Source: Pseudomonas arcuscaelestis
GTDB lineage: Bacteria > Pseudomonadota > Gammaproteobacteria > Pseudomonadales > Pseudomonadaceae
Length of the DNA: 64,000 bases
Direction: 5' to 3'
Assembly (NCBI RefSeq): GCF_016881005.1
Contig: NZ_JACOPV010000008.1
Coordinates: forward strand, 1 to 64,000
Positions 51,666-60,027 of this stretch are shown one piece after another (the stretch's first letter is position 1; every line of letters starts with the position of its first letter). The notes beneath the pieces are model-generated. The model saw nothing but the letters and a program-made list of their open reading frames with translations. It had not been told where the DNA came from and did no database searches. The position numbers and the translations under genes are program-made.

Positions 51666-52085
51666 TCAGGGGGCGTCGTTGGACCCAGCTGGTGAACAAC
51701 AGCTTAAAACCTGGGCGGCTTCCAAATTGAAGGCACTCATGATCTTTTGATGGCGCGCATGAAGATCTATCAAGAGTCGACGCTCCATACGAATCCACCA
51801 CCAAAGCACGATAAACGGAGGAATCATCGCCAGGGTGAAAACCCATGCCTGCGTGATAATGCCGGTACCCATGAGAATCAACGGGGCGACCAAGGACACG
51901 ACCTGCATTCGACGGAGGAACTTCAAGGTCCAGTAGGTATGGCTCGGTAGTGTTGCAAGGAAGTTCATTGCATCGATCCTGGTGGATGGATAATCGAGCG
52001 CCTGAAGCATTTCAAGAACGATGAAGCCAAATGAGCGCCAGGACATTGCTGCCAAGTTTAACTGAATTGCTTTCAAACCGGTCAA
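51666..52085 (-). CDS. Membrane protein, 139 aa
   Basis: Two strong hydrophobic segments (about 63-80 and 83-97) with a charged cytoplasmic tail. The start is TTG with a weak site; an internal ATG at codon 14 is possible. Family unknown. It lies 21 bp after the 122-residue gene. Confidence 0.55.
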   Translation of the reverse strand: MTGLKAIQLNLAAMSWRSFGFIVLEMLQALDYPSTRIDAMNFLATLPSHTYWTLKFLRRMQVVSLVAPLILMGTGIITQAWVFTLAMIPPFIVLWWWIRMERRLLIDLHARHQKIMSAFNLEAAQVLSCCSPAGSNDAP

Positions 52086-52106
52086 AAGTGCACTAGGCCC
52101 CAGGGA

Positions 52107-52475
52107 TTACGCAACCATCGTAATCCCGAGGTCGTCAGCCCAGTCTAGAAGCCGGGCCAGTTGTTCGTTTAGCTCGTCCAGGGCCTGATCAGGCGGGTCG
52201 GCAGGGTAGGCGACCGGGGTGATCGCCTCAAGGCCGTCGACTATCCCGGCAAGTTCAAAATTGAATGCGTCCGCACCTTCTACAAGCCATTGGGATGGCA
52301 ACTGCTGGCGCAGGAAACTGGCAATTTCAGCCGCAGCTACAGCGCAGTCCTGAGCAGATGTTGCCCGGCTATGTCGAGCGAAGACTGGGCGAATCCTGAG
52401 GCGTCGCGGCGCAGAGCGGGTATGTACCTGAATCGCGCAAATGCTGCTGGCGCGGTGGCTGGTTTGCATTCCCAT
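52107..52475 (-). CDS. Hypothetical backbone protein, 122 aa
   Basis: Arg-rich N-terminus and acidic helical C-terminus (ALDELNEQLARLLDWADD). Family unknown. Starts 2 bp after the stop of the 160-residue gene, so it is in that unit. Confidence 0.6.
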   Translation of the reverse strand: MGMQTSHRASSICAIQVHTRSAPRRLRIRPVFARHSRATSAQDCAVAAAEIASFLRQQLPSQWLVEGADAFNFELAGIVDGLEAITPVAYPADPPDQALDELNEQLARLLDWADDLGITMVA

Positions 52476-52477
52476 AA

Positions 52478-52960
52478 TCAGATCCAGATGAAGTTGGCGG
52501 GGGGCTCGGGGTAACCGAGTGAGGTCAAGCGCGTGCGAACTGCGTGCAGCTCAACATTGATGCAGACCATGTCACTGTTGGCCTGAGATCCTTGTGTCAG
52601 TATTGATTCCTGTAGGGCCTCGTCCGTTCCCATTTCTTCCGCGCGCCGAGCAAGGTCTTGCCTGCGCAGCCGGAGTTGTTGCGCGTTCAGCGCCTGGATG
52701 TCGCCGGCGAGCACCTTGGCCAAATCTTGCTGGCCGATAACCGCAGAGCTACGCACGAAATGGTGAGGGTGTTCAAGCAATGCCTCGCGAGCTTCGGGCG
52801 ACAAACACCCCCAGTAATCGCTAGCCAGCCGGGTCAGGACGTTCTTGTGTCTGCCCTGCAGGTCCTCTGCGGAAATGATCGGCTGCTGGCTCAAGTGCTG
52901 GATGATCTCTTCGTTGGCCTCGTACAGCGTTTTCAGCTGGAGTTGTGTTGGATATTGCAT
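52478..52960 (-). CDS. Hypothetical backbone protein, 160 aa
   Basis: Highly helical soluble protein with a coiled-coil-like middle (LNAQQLRLRRQDLARRAEE). The shorter ATG (MQYPTQLQL) is 26 nt below promoter site 26. Family unknown. Confidence 0.62.
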   Translation of the reverse strand: MQYPTQLQLKTLYEANEEIIQHLSQQPIISAEDLQGRHKNVLTRLASDYWGCLSPEAREALLEHPHHFVRSSAVIGQQDLAKVLAGDIQALNAQQLRLRRQDLARRAEEMGTDEALQESILTQGSQANSDMVCINVELHAVRTRLTSLGYPEPPANFIWI

Positions 52961-52986
52961 GCCTGGCTCCTTGAAATGATGGAGCC

Positions 52987-53017
52987 AGTCTGTACCAGCC
53001 AGGCGCGTGCCAACACC
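52987..53017 (-). promoter_or_regulatory. TTCTGG-CAC family promoter site 26
   Basis: -35-like TGTTGG followed by CACG, 17 bp, -10-like CAGACT, 26 nt before the 160-residue gene. It abuts the end of the C39-like gene. Confidence 0.62.
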
Positions 53018-53024
53018 GGTTGCA

Positions 53025-53543
53025 CTATGCATCGTCATCGACTGCATGGATGTTTTCGACCTGTAGCCACTTCCCGACGACCTCATATTTGTCGAACTCA
53101 TGCATCAGGACGTCCATGGGGGCGCAGCGGAAAGAAGGAAGTGAGTCGTGGGGGTCGAAGAGCACGACGCCGTATTCTCTATGGGTGAACGCGACGGCCC
53201 AGTACCAGCGATCCCTTCCTTCTGTCCGGTACCGAATCTTGATTATTCCCAGACCTCGGAACTGATTCCAGCCGGCCCACTTGCGTGGGGTGTTAGCCAG
53301 ACCGCCAATGGTGATCACTGCGGACATCTCGGCCATGTTGGTCGACAGCCCGACCTTTCCGCCGCGGCGTTGGGCCAGTCCGGCCTTAACGAAGGCTTGT
53401 CGAGCTGAGCTATAGTCTTGCCCGGTGACCATCGCCAAGCAGGCCACTCCTGACCCATAGGCTTCTTGGGCCTCGATCTTTTGAATTCGGCAGGCTGAAG
53501 CCCATTCAGTGGGCGGGTAGGAGTTAGCGGTGACTTCGCCCAT
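53025..53543 (-). CDS. C39-peptidase-like protein, His not conserved
   Basis: A 172-residue protein with a papain/C39-like start: GSGVACLAMVTGQDYSSARQ places a Cys where C39 peptidases have their nucleophile. Further on, RWYWAVAFTHREYGVVLFDP resembles the His region, but the expected catalytic His is replaced by Tyr or Trp, so it may be inactive or bind peptides. It starts just after a 25-codon frame whose stop overlaps this region. Confidence 0.55.
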   Translation of the reverse strand: MGEVTANSYPPTEWASACRIQKIEAQEAYGSGVACLAMVTGQDYSSARQAFVKAGLAQRRGGKVGLSTNMAEMSAVITIGGLANTPRKWAGWNQFRGLGIIKIRYRTEGRDRWYWAVAFTHREYGVVLFDPHDSLPSFRCAPMDVLMHEFDKYEVVGKWLQVENIHAVDDDA

Positions 53544-53545
53544 GC

Positions 53546-53623
53546 TCAGGCCGACCAAGCGCCGCGGAATCCCGGTTTTGGCTTGGGTTCGGTGGCGTCC
53601 AAGTAATGGCTGTGTTGTGACAT
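53546..53623 (-). CDS. Possible 25-aa peptide gene
   Basis: ATG with GAGG at about 8 nt opens a frame of 25 codons (MSQHSHYLDATEPKPKPGFR and onward) whose stop lies 2 bp before the next ATG. It could be a leader peptide coupling translation of the C39-like gene. Confidence 0.4.
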   Translation of the reverse strand: MSQHSHYLDATEPKPKPGFRGAWSA

Positions 53624-53744
53624 ATAGAGTGCCTCGGTGGATATCAGCTGGAGAATTCTCGCAGCAATATGCCCCTAAGCTATCGGAATGGTCGTTGGCT
53701 GCAACCCAAACGCGGGCCGCGGAATTCTCACTGAAGCCAAGCGG

Positions 53745-54290
53745 TCAGCTGATCAGGCGTAGGCCCCGGGTGATCCGCGATGCGCGAACATGGGTTTGGT
53801 GCGGGGGTTCGCCTGCAGAAACCGAACGCCTCACCGTGTTGAATGCTGCCTCTATTGCCTCTGGCGAAGTGATCTCCCGGGCAGCCTTAAGGTCCGCACG
53901 AACGCGATCCATCAGCCCCCAGATAACGGCCTGGAGCTCCGTATACCTGGGATCGTCTACCCACTCATCTTCGATCAGCATCGACTCGACCTGGAAGCCT
54001 AGCGATGCCCCAAGCAGCTTCATCCATTTGCTGTAGCGGCGCACAAAAATGTGCACCCCCAGAAACTCCTTGTCTCCGTCAGTCCGGTACCAGCCAGCAG
54101 CACGCTCGGGGAACAGTGCGAGATCGCTCGTCAGTAGGGCAGCAATATCCTTGGTCCTGTGAGCGTCACGGGCAGTCTTGGGCAGGGCTCCGTGGATAGC
54201 CGTTGCCAGCATGTCCACGTCGACGAAATAGTAGGTAACCAGTTTCTGGGACCAGGTCGCTCTAGCGACCCGTTGATCAGTCTGTTCCAT
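53745..54290 (-). CDS. Hypothetical backbone protein, 181 aa
   Basis: Not recognised. Soluble, helical C-terminal half. It follows the small exported-protein gene by 27 bp and may share its transcript from promoter site 27. Confidence 0.6.
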   Translation of the reverse strand: MEQTDQRVARATWSQKLVTYYFVDVDMLATAIHGALPKTARDAHRTKDIAALLTSDLALFPERAAGWYRTDGDKEFLGVHIFVRRYSKWMKLLGASLGFQVESMLIEDEWVDDPRYTELQAVIWGLMDRVRADLKAAREITSPEAIEAAFNTVRRSVSAGEPPHQTHVRASRITRGLRLIS

Positions 54291-54317
54291 GGACTGGCCT
54301 CAACTATTGATCAACCG

Positions 54318-54563
54318 CTATGCCGGGACCACAGCGGTATTGAAATTATCCGGGCGTGTGCCCGGTACCATGCCAACCAGGGGGTGGTTGGAGAGGTCCA
54401 CGCCGGTTGCGAGGGCATGGGCCTCCAGGGCAATCAAATCCTGTTGGGCCATGTGAGCGGTCGCAAGAACTACGTTCTCACCCTGGCCCAGGGTCTTCGC
54501 CAACAGTTTGAAGGTTGCAGCTGACGTGGCGGCTGCCAGCAGCAGAGTGGTGGTGCGGTGCAT
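54318..54563 (-). CDS. Small protein with signal-like N-terminus, 81 aa
   Basis: The N-terminus (MHRTTTLLLAAATSAATFKLL) looks like a signal peptide or anchor. GGAGTTTC precedes this ATG, 29 nt after promoter site 27. Family unknown. Confidence 0.58.
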   Translation of the reverse strand: MHRTTTLLLAAATSAATFKLLAKTLGQGENVVLATAHMAQQDLIALEAHALATGVDLSNHPLVGMVPGTRPDNFNTAVVPA

Positions 54564-54592
54564 CTTTGAAACTCCTGAAAAGCGTGAGGTGT

Positions 54593-54623
54593 ATCTTCCC
54601 TTGGGTTGTGGTGTGCCACCAGC
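54593..54623 (-). promoter_or_regulatory. TTCTGG-CAC family promoter site 27
   Basis: -35-like TGGTGG followed by CACA, 17 bp, -10-like GAAGAT, 29 nt before the 81-residue gene. Confidence 0.68.
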
Positions 54624-54727
54624 GGTAAGGATTGGTGCACGATTTGTGCTCAACAGCCTGTGCCGATGGCCATTTATTCCAGGCTACCGTATGGGTGCAT
54701 TCCCATAGACAGGTTGAAGCGCAGGCC

Positions 54728-55156
54728 TTAAATCCAAGTAGCTAAACTCTTACCGAACAGCCGCTTGGCAATTTGGTGTGCAACGATGTTAGAGAACACC
54801 ACGATAGCGACCGCGCCAAGGACAACGGCCGTGTCTTTTAGGGTGCCCATTGCTTGGGAGAGGTCCATTGCGCCGAAGAGCTCATAAGCCAGGATGAAGT
54901 AGGCCCCGGCGAATACGAGGCCGGAAGCTATCCCTACAACACCCATCACTGGGCTAGCAAACGCAGCCTTCAGTGTTTTGTTGCTCGTGTTCCCCACCAT
55001 AGCCGCGATCAAGATCCAGCAATGGGGCAGGTAACTCGCGACGTTCTCTGGGATCATTGATCCGATAACCAGAGTGAGGCCACAAACAATTGTCGAGTAC
55101 GTCAGGACGCCACTTATTGCGCGGTTCATGGTTTGCTTATTTACATCGGGTGCCAT
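54728..55156 (-). CDS. Multi-pass membrane protein, 142 aa
   Basis: Four hydrophobic segments (about 16-33, 43-55, 70-92 and 108-125). AAGAGGAGAG precedes the ATG. Family unknown. Confidence 0.62.
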   Translation of the reverse strand: MAPDVNKQTMNRAISGVLTYSTIVCGLTLVIGSMIPENVASYLPHCWILIAAMVGNTSNKTLKAAFASPVMGVVGIASGLVFAGAYFILAYELFGAMDLSQAMGTLKDTAVVLGAVAIVVFSNIVAHQIAKRLFGKSLATWI

Positions 55157-55322
55157 AACTCTCCTCTTCGGGGCCTCTAAAATGCCCCATGACGGTGTCC
55201 GTCAGTCGAGCGGACATAGGTTTGTGGGTTTAGGATTTCATTCTTCAGCGAGATCTCTGTGCCCAAATGTTTTCGCATGCGGAAACTATTTCGGGCCTTG
55301 GTCAATGGCTTTGATGCCGGGC

Positions 55323-55673
55323 TCAATCCCTTAAGTAAAGGCTGAGCGCGCTATTCCTCTTAACCGGTAGGGCATTCAGTGGGACAAGCGCCTGAACACG
55401 AGAGATAGTCAAATCCCCAGCCTTGGACTTAAGGCAGGTGCGCTGCTCAGCTTTTATCACCCACTTTTCATCAGGGGTCCCGGGTGCCAAATGCACCAGA
55501 TGACCCATGAAAGTGCAATTAGCGTCAGACCCTTCGACCTTCAGAACCACCGGGCTGGCCATGCCGGCCGCAATCCCTTGAAGGTTGCGCACAATGACCG
55601 GGTCCGCGGCTGCATAGGTGGCCGGCAGGCCGAGAAACGCGGCGAGAACAATTCGGTAGCAGTAATTACTCAT
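55323..55673 (-). CDS. Exported hypothetical protein, 116 aa
   Basis: Signal peptide (YRIVLAAFLGLPATYAAADP, cleavage near AAA), then a soluble domain with two cysteines (NCTF and RTCLKS). The ATG overlaps the gntR-like stop (ATGA), so it is coupled to the regulator. The longer frame upstream is antiparallel to the regulator gene and not used. Confidence 0.65.
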   Translation of the reverse strand: MSNYCYRIVLAAFLGLPATYAAADPVIVRNLQGIAAGMASPVVLKVEGSDANCTFMGHLVHLAPGTPDEKWVIKAEQRTCLKSKAGDLTISRVQALVPLNALPVKRNSALSLYLRD

Positions 55674-56145
55674 CGGGAGGGGTCGCACTATTGAAGTCGT
55701 CTCCACGTAGAAGCCGCAGAACCTCGGTTTCGAATGCCTTGCGGGCTTCATCGCTAGTAAGTTGGGCATAAAGGCCCTGGAGAGGGCGCAGTCGCATCGA
55801 TAGATCTGCCAAGGCAGCATCAGGCGATACCACGTAACCCTTATAGAACTCACCAACCAGCAGGCCTTGGCCTTCAAGCCTACGCAGCGCCTCTCGAACA
55901 GGCATGCGACTTACATTGAACGAATGTGCGAGCTTTTGCTGCTTGATCCGTGTGCCTGGCTTCAGCTTCCCGGTGAGGATTTCATCCCGCAGATGCTCCT
56001 CGATCACATTGCTAACTGCTGAAGGTTGCAGTGAGTCCTGGGAGTTCAATTGCTTGAGCGGGGCAACCTCTTGGCGGGGCGGGTTAAGCCGCTCGGTAGG
56101 GGTGGCGTTGGACAACGCTTCCAATTGATGCTCCTGAGGATTCAT
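55666..56145 (-). CDS. GntR-family transcriptional regulator
   Basis: A 159-residue protein. The winged helix-turn-helix of the GntR family is clear (about 50-95: LRDEILTGKLKPGTRIKQQK, then VSRMPVREALRRLEGQGLL). The C-terminal effector domain is short (about 60 residues), so it may respond to a different signal or none. Coupled to the exported protein. A palindrome at 57499-57510 is a candidate operator. Confidence 0.8.
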   Translation of the reverse strand: MNPQEHQLEALSNATPTERLNPPRQEVAPLKQLNSQDSLQPSAVSNVIEEHLRDEILTGKLKPGTRIKQQKLAHSFNVSRMPVREALRRLEGQGLLVGEFYKGYVVSPDAALADLSMRLRPLQGLYAQLTSDEARKAFETEVLRLLRGDDFNSATPPDE

Positions 56146-56387
56146 GTGTTATAGGGCATGATGAACTCAGGATCGGTTGAAGAAAAGCCAAAATGGCCCC
56201 TCAGAATCCGAGAACCTTGCTCGACATCCTTTTTACGCTTCGGGGGATGTGCAGGTGAATGTGGGTCAATGCTGCCAGTGGGTGGCGCGGGTGACCAAGT
56301 CGGCCACCCTTGGGGCACTGCTGGGGGTGGATTCATGCATTAGGCGGCATTACGCCGCCTGCTCGCCCTAGGAAACAGAACTGCCAC

Positions 56388-57359
56388 TCAACGGCAAATT
56401 TGGTGCTGTCTTGCTCCGTCCTGTGTTTGAACCCAGTCACCTCGGTAATAGGTGACGCCATCAACAGTCACTTTGGTGGTCCCAGCTGGCACCCAAGCTG
56501 TAGGGGCCATACCGGCAGTGTCCCACACGACCGAATCGAAATCATATCCGCTAACCACCCAAAAGTACTGGCCGCTAAATGTCATGCCATGCCATTCCAT
56601 GTCGAACTTACATTCACTCCATGGGGTCGTCGGTTTTGGCGGTGGCATGGTCCCAACGGTCGAGTGTGTTGCTGTGACATTGATGACCTGGGACAGAGGA
56701 ACTGGGCCGCCAACGTTTCGAATTGCCCCAGTGATGGGACTCTGTTGTCGATCCTGTCGATATGCAATCTGCGCTTGATTGCAGCTCGCGCTCTGTGTGA
56801 AGGACGTGCCTGCAGCGACAGTGTTTGCGGCCGGCGACCATGCCGAACAGTTGTACGGGGCGCCGTTATTGGCCCACGCCGTATAGACCGAGGCGATGGC
56901 TACCCAATAGTCCGAGAAAGGGATCAGGATTGTGGCTAAGCCGCCCTCGGAGGAGGTTGCTGTGACTGTTGCGTTTGCAATCACGGGAACAGATTTGAGG
57001 TGGACTGTCGCCACACCGTCTTCGTCAGTCTCTGTAGTGGGCGCATCTAATGTCCCGAGGGTTGTCTGCCAATGGACTTGTGTGCCGGCTCCGATGCTTA
57101 CGCCGTAGTGATCAGTAAGCGTGGCGGTGATCGTCGTCATCGAGCCATTTGCTGGAATGGATGGCGGGGCCGCGGCAAGGACGATGTTGATTGGCATCTC
57201 GCATGATTGCCAGCCAGTCCCGTTGGCGCACACTACGGGCTGCCACCCGTTGGCACCGGCACCTGAGATTCGAATCTTCTCCCAGGTGCTCTGTGCCCCC
57301 GAGATGGCGGGAGCAACCAGAAGTGCACAAGCCAGGGCGCCCTGCACCAGAGAACGCAT
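56388..57359 (-). CDS. Exported protein with Ig-like (Big_1-type) domain
   Basis: A 323-residue protein with signal peptide (SLVQGALACALLVAPAISGA). Residues about 60-150 look like an invasin/intimin-type Ig-like domain (ITATLTDHYGVSIGAGTQVHW, then DEDGVATVHLKS). The rest is secreted beta-rich sequence with several cysteines. It could be a surface or conjugation-related adhesion. The start codon is uncertain; a frame 16 codons longer exists. Confidence 0.65.
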   Translation of the reverse strand: MRSLVQGALACALLVAPAISGAQSTWEKIRISGAGANGWQPVVCANGTGWQSCEMPINIVLAAAPPSIPANGSMTTITATLTDHYGVSIGAGTQVHWQTTLGTLDAPTTETDEDGVATVHLKSVPVIANATVTATSSEGGLATILIPFSDYWVAIASVYTAWANNGAPYNCSAWSPAANTVAAGTSFTQSASCNQAQIAYRQDRQQSPITGAIRNVGGPVPLSQVINVTATHSTVGTMPPPKPTTPWSECKFDMEWHGMTFSGQYFWVVSGYDFDSVVWDTAGMAPTAWVPAGTTKVTVDGVTYYRGDWVQTQDGARQHQICR

Positions 57360-57498
57360 GACCGTATGAGACTGTGGCTCATACCGATTGCCGCTACCAA
57401 GACGCATACGAATACCGGAATAGTGAAATCGGCATCGAGGTTCGCACCATTTTGTATTAATCGCAATCCAAAACGGTATAACAAAATCAATATCTATA

Positions 57499-57510
57499 AT
57501 CGTATACGAT
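57499..57510. promoter_or_regulatory. Palindrome, candidate GntR operator
   Basis: ATCGTATACGAT is a perfect 12-bp palindrome with the GT-AT-AC core seen in operators of some GntR proteins. It lies in an AT-rich gap upstream of the Ig-like gene, near the GntR gene. The AT-rich gap also contains TATAAT. Confidence 0.4.
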
Positions 57511-57566
57511 ATACAGTGATTCTAGGGATATACAGCTATCTGAAGGAAAAGAACGATGCCGGGGAG

Positions 57567-57589
57567 GCAGGGCGGGAAGCCCTGCTTTT
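57567..57589 (+). terminator. Hairpin with T-run (plus strand)
   Basis: GCAGGGC-GGGAA-GCCCTGC followed by TTTT. It could end a short plus-strand transcript from the AT-rich region, possibly a small RNA. Confidence 0.5.
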
Positions 57590-57608
57590 GAATGCCGAAA
57601 AGTGAGTG

Positions 57609-58052
57609 CTACCTGGCGACTGGGTACCAGTTGTAGCGACTGTCTTGTTTCATTGTCGAACGGATGGCCTCGAGCTGCTTGTGAGCTTCCCAGGCCTCGT
57701 CCGGCGAAGGTTCTTGTGGGTATTCGGTGGTATGGCTCAATGTTCCCCAGGTGTTCTTCTCGGGGTCGTAGCCTTCCAACCGACTGATACTTACGCTTGG
57801 GAAGCTATTTGGAATCGGCACCCGCTTGGTGCCGCGCTTCTTGCTCTCTACGGTCAATCGCACGACTAAGCGCAGCTGCGCTTCGACGTCGTCAAAGTAC
57901 GCGGTTGTTTGTTCCCGGTAGGTGATGGACCGCTTGTTGATCTGGGGCTGCGGATCGTAGGTTTGGGCAACAATCTTTGAAAGATCGTTGATCCCGATGC
58001 TTACCAGGAGGGGGGAAACAAATAGCGGGGCTTGATTGGCTGCTGCGGTCAT
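57609..58052 (-). CDS. Hypothetical backbone protein, 147 aa
   Basis: Not recognised. Soluble mixed protein. Promoter site 28 is 28 nt upstream of the ATG. Confidence 0.62.
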   Translation of the reverse strand: MTAAANQAPLFVSPLLVSIGINDLSKIVAQTYDPQPQINKRSITYREQTTAYFDDVEAQLRLVVRLTVESKKRGTKRVPIPNSFPSVSISRLEGYDPEKNTWGTLSHTTEYPQEPSPDEAWEAHKQLEAIRSTMKQDSRYNWYPVAR

Positions 58053-58078
58053 GACGGTTCACCTATGAGTCGATGAGC

Positions 58079-58399
58079 CTATTGTTGGCCGGCACGAGGT
58101 GTGCCAGAAGCATGCTCAGAGTGATTTTCTAAAGCCATGGAAACCATCTTTGACAAGGTGATCCCATTGTCTACTAGAGCCTCGATATCAGCTGTACTCG
58201 AACCCTTAGCCAGGTTCCAGAGGGCTGCAATCCGGGCGGCCACCTGCTCCTTGGTCTTATCGTCCTGGCTGCGGTTGTAGGTCGCTGTCGCGAGGGGCAC
58301 CTTACCACCGTTCAGACGAACTGTACGCCCGCGGTGGCCAACTGCCTGGGCAGTGTAGGTCGACATGACTTCGATGGTTTGATCTGGATCGTGGCGCAT
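58079..58399 (-). CDS. Hypothetical backbone protein, 106 aa
   Basis: Not recognised. Helical soluble protein with an Arg/Gly-rich patch. Its last codons contain promoter site 28. Promoter site 29 is 28 nt upstream. Confidence 0.62.
   Translation of the reverse strand: MRHDPDQTIEVMSTYTAQAVGHRGRTVRLNGGKVPLATATYNRSQDDKTKEQVAARIAALWNLAKGSSTADIEALVDNGITLSKMVSMALENHSEHASGTPRAGQQ
58081..58111 (-). promoter_or_regulatory. TTCTGG-CAC family promoter site 28
   Basis: -35-like TTCTGG followed by CACA, 17 bp, -10-like AACAAT, 28 nt before the 147-residue gene. It lies within the last codons of the 106-residue gene. Confidence 0.7.
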
Positions 58400-58427
58400 A
58401 ACGGCAACTCATTGTGGGATTTGCCAC

Positions 58428-58458
58428 ATTGAACAGCCCGATTGGATGTGCCACTACC
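58428..58458 (-). promoter_or_regulatory. TTCTGG-CAC family promoter site 29
   Basis: -35-like TAGTGG followed by CACA, 17 bp, -10-like TTCAAT, 28 nt before the 106-residue gene. One of two sites without A at the second -10 position. Confidence 0.55.
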
Positions 58459-58545
58459 ACCGACGCAGCAACTAAGCATGGGTTGGGATCACCAGCCCAT
58501 GCGGGGAAGTGTAGACGGCCAGTTCAGACCGTCTAAAGGGCGGGG

Positions 58546-59043
58546 CTATGCTTCCGCAGGTGCCGATTCATCTGTCGCCGGCATGCGGTAAAGAGAAAGC
58601 ATGATCGCAGTAACACTGATCATAGCCAGATCGAGAGCAAAGGTAAGTGAGCGACTGACCATTACCACCGTGCCTGGGTCTAGGCCCATTCTCGACATGA
58701 GTGCGAATGGTTGCGCTAACGTGATTGCAAACGCAAGCAGGCACCAAACACCTAAAAGCCAAACCCGTTTGCGTTCGTTTGAAACGCAGGGTTTCAGACT
58801 GGTGACATCGACCCGACTCCGCGCCAGAGCACGGTTAATGATCAAGATTGAAACAATTGCGGTGATCATCGTTGTGGTTACTACGACAGCGAATACCACT
58901 TGAGCCAGGCTTTTTGCGTTGGGGTCCGAACTACTGAACAGAGTCGTGATCACGATGGCGATCGTTAGTGGGATGATTGCCGACAGGTCCGCGACTTGTT
59001 GCTTCCATTCACCAGCAGGTAACTTTGGTGCTTCGTTCTTCAA
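58546..59043 (-). CDS. Multi-pass membrane protein, 165 aa
   Basis: Four hydrophobic segments (about 20-37, 48-70, 95-115 and 130-150). Starts at TTG with GAGGGTTTG upstream. Family unknown. No TTCTGG-CAC site is seen. Confidence 0.62.
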   Translation of the reverse strand: MKNEAPKLPAGEWKQQVADLSAIIPLTIAIVITTLFSSSDPNAKSLAQVVFAVVVTTTMITAIVSILIINRALARSRVDVTSLKPCVSNERKRVWLLGVWCLLAFAITLAQPFALMSRMGLDPGTVVMVSRSLTFALDLAMISVTAIMLSLYRMPATDESAPAEA

Positions 59044-59260
59044 GATTCAAACCCTCAAATTAGGTTGCTATGGTAATGCAACCACGATGGTAGGAAGGGG
59101 GCCGCGATTACACAACCCAAAACGCTGTATCAGAATTTAATGGGGCGAATGTAACAAAACCCTCCAGTCGGAGCCGAGTCCTCGCTGCGCCCATGTAAGG
59201 CGTCTGTTTAACAAGGTGCGCTGGGGGGAGAGCACGTCCTAGACCAGGAAGAACTGACAA

Positions 59261-59584
59261 TTAGGGTTTGATACGAACCTGGTAGGTTGCAGTCGGGGTT
59301 CTGAAAGTGACCTGGGTTTCTGTCGCTTCGCCCTTGGCACTCATCCTCACCCGATTATAGGGAGGGACGATCTTGCCTTCCCAGCTTCGGGAATTATCAA
59401 CATTGACGATGCTGATCACTTTCCCGTCCTGGCTACACAGGTCATTGAACTCAAGGTCCTGGGCGTACAGCGTGTTTGGCTGAACAGGGTTCAACAGGAT
59501 GCAACCTCGGGCGGGGTCTTGCGCCAGAACCGGGGTACAGGAGAGCACCACACAGATGGCGCCGGAGAGTGCGGGATCTGACAC
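59261..59584 (-). CDS. Exported hypothetical protein, 107 aa
   Basis: Signal-like N-terminus (LSGAICVVLSCTPVLAQ), then a soluble beta-rich domain with two cysteines (GCIL and LCSQ). Starts at GTG behind GGAGGTCCC. Family unknown. Confidence 0.6.
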   Translation of the reverse strand: MSDPALSGAICVVLSCTPVLAQDPARGCILLNPVQPNTLYAQDLEFNDLCSQDGKVISIVNVDNSRSWEGKIVPPYNRVRMSAKGEATETQVTFRTPTATYQVRIKP

Positions 59585-59723
59585 GGGACCTCCAGCATAG
59601 TCGCGAGAGCAACCATTTCATGCTGGCACGTGTCCCTTCAGAACGCTACGGCGGCGAGGCGAATAGGTGCATGGAAGAGGTGGGCTCCGATGAAGAAGCC
59701 CTGTGCGATGGGAATCTGCAGGG

Positions 59724-59999
59724 TCAAGCTAAAAGCTGTTTTGTGATGGCCAGTGCCCGTTCCAGCCGGCGATTGTATGCGGCACGGCCGCAGCGGTCGT
59801 AGTAGCGCTCTTGAACATGGCCGGCTTCTCCGACGAAGCGTGGGGCCGACCAGGTCCAGAGCAGCTTGTAGGCTCGTACTGCAACTGCTGTAAAGCGCGT
59901 GTTGTCGACAAGCCCGACGTGCGACGCATCCTCGACCTCCGCCAGGGTCGCACCGCACTTGAGCCACCTGGCCAGTTGAATTCGATCTTTGAGTTCCAT
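59724..59999 (-). CDS. Hypothetical backbone protein, 91 aa
   Basis: Small basic helical protein (WLKCGATLAEVEDAS). It follows the sigma-factor gene by 28 bp and is probably cotranscribed with it. It could be a partner or regulator of the sigma factor; there is no direct evidence. Confidence 0.6.
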   Translation of the reverse strand: MELKDRIQLARWLKCGATLAEVEDASHVGLVDNTRFTAVAVRAYKLLWTWSAPRFVGEAGHVQERYYDRCGRAAYNRRLERALAITKQLLA

Positions 60000-60027
60000 A
60001 GTCCGCGCCTCGGGTCCGTGTCTAGGG

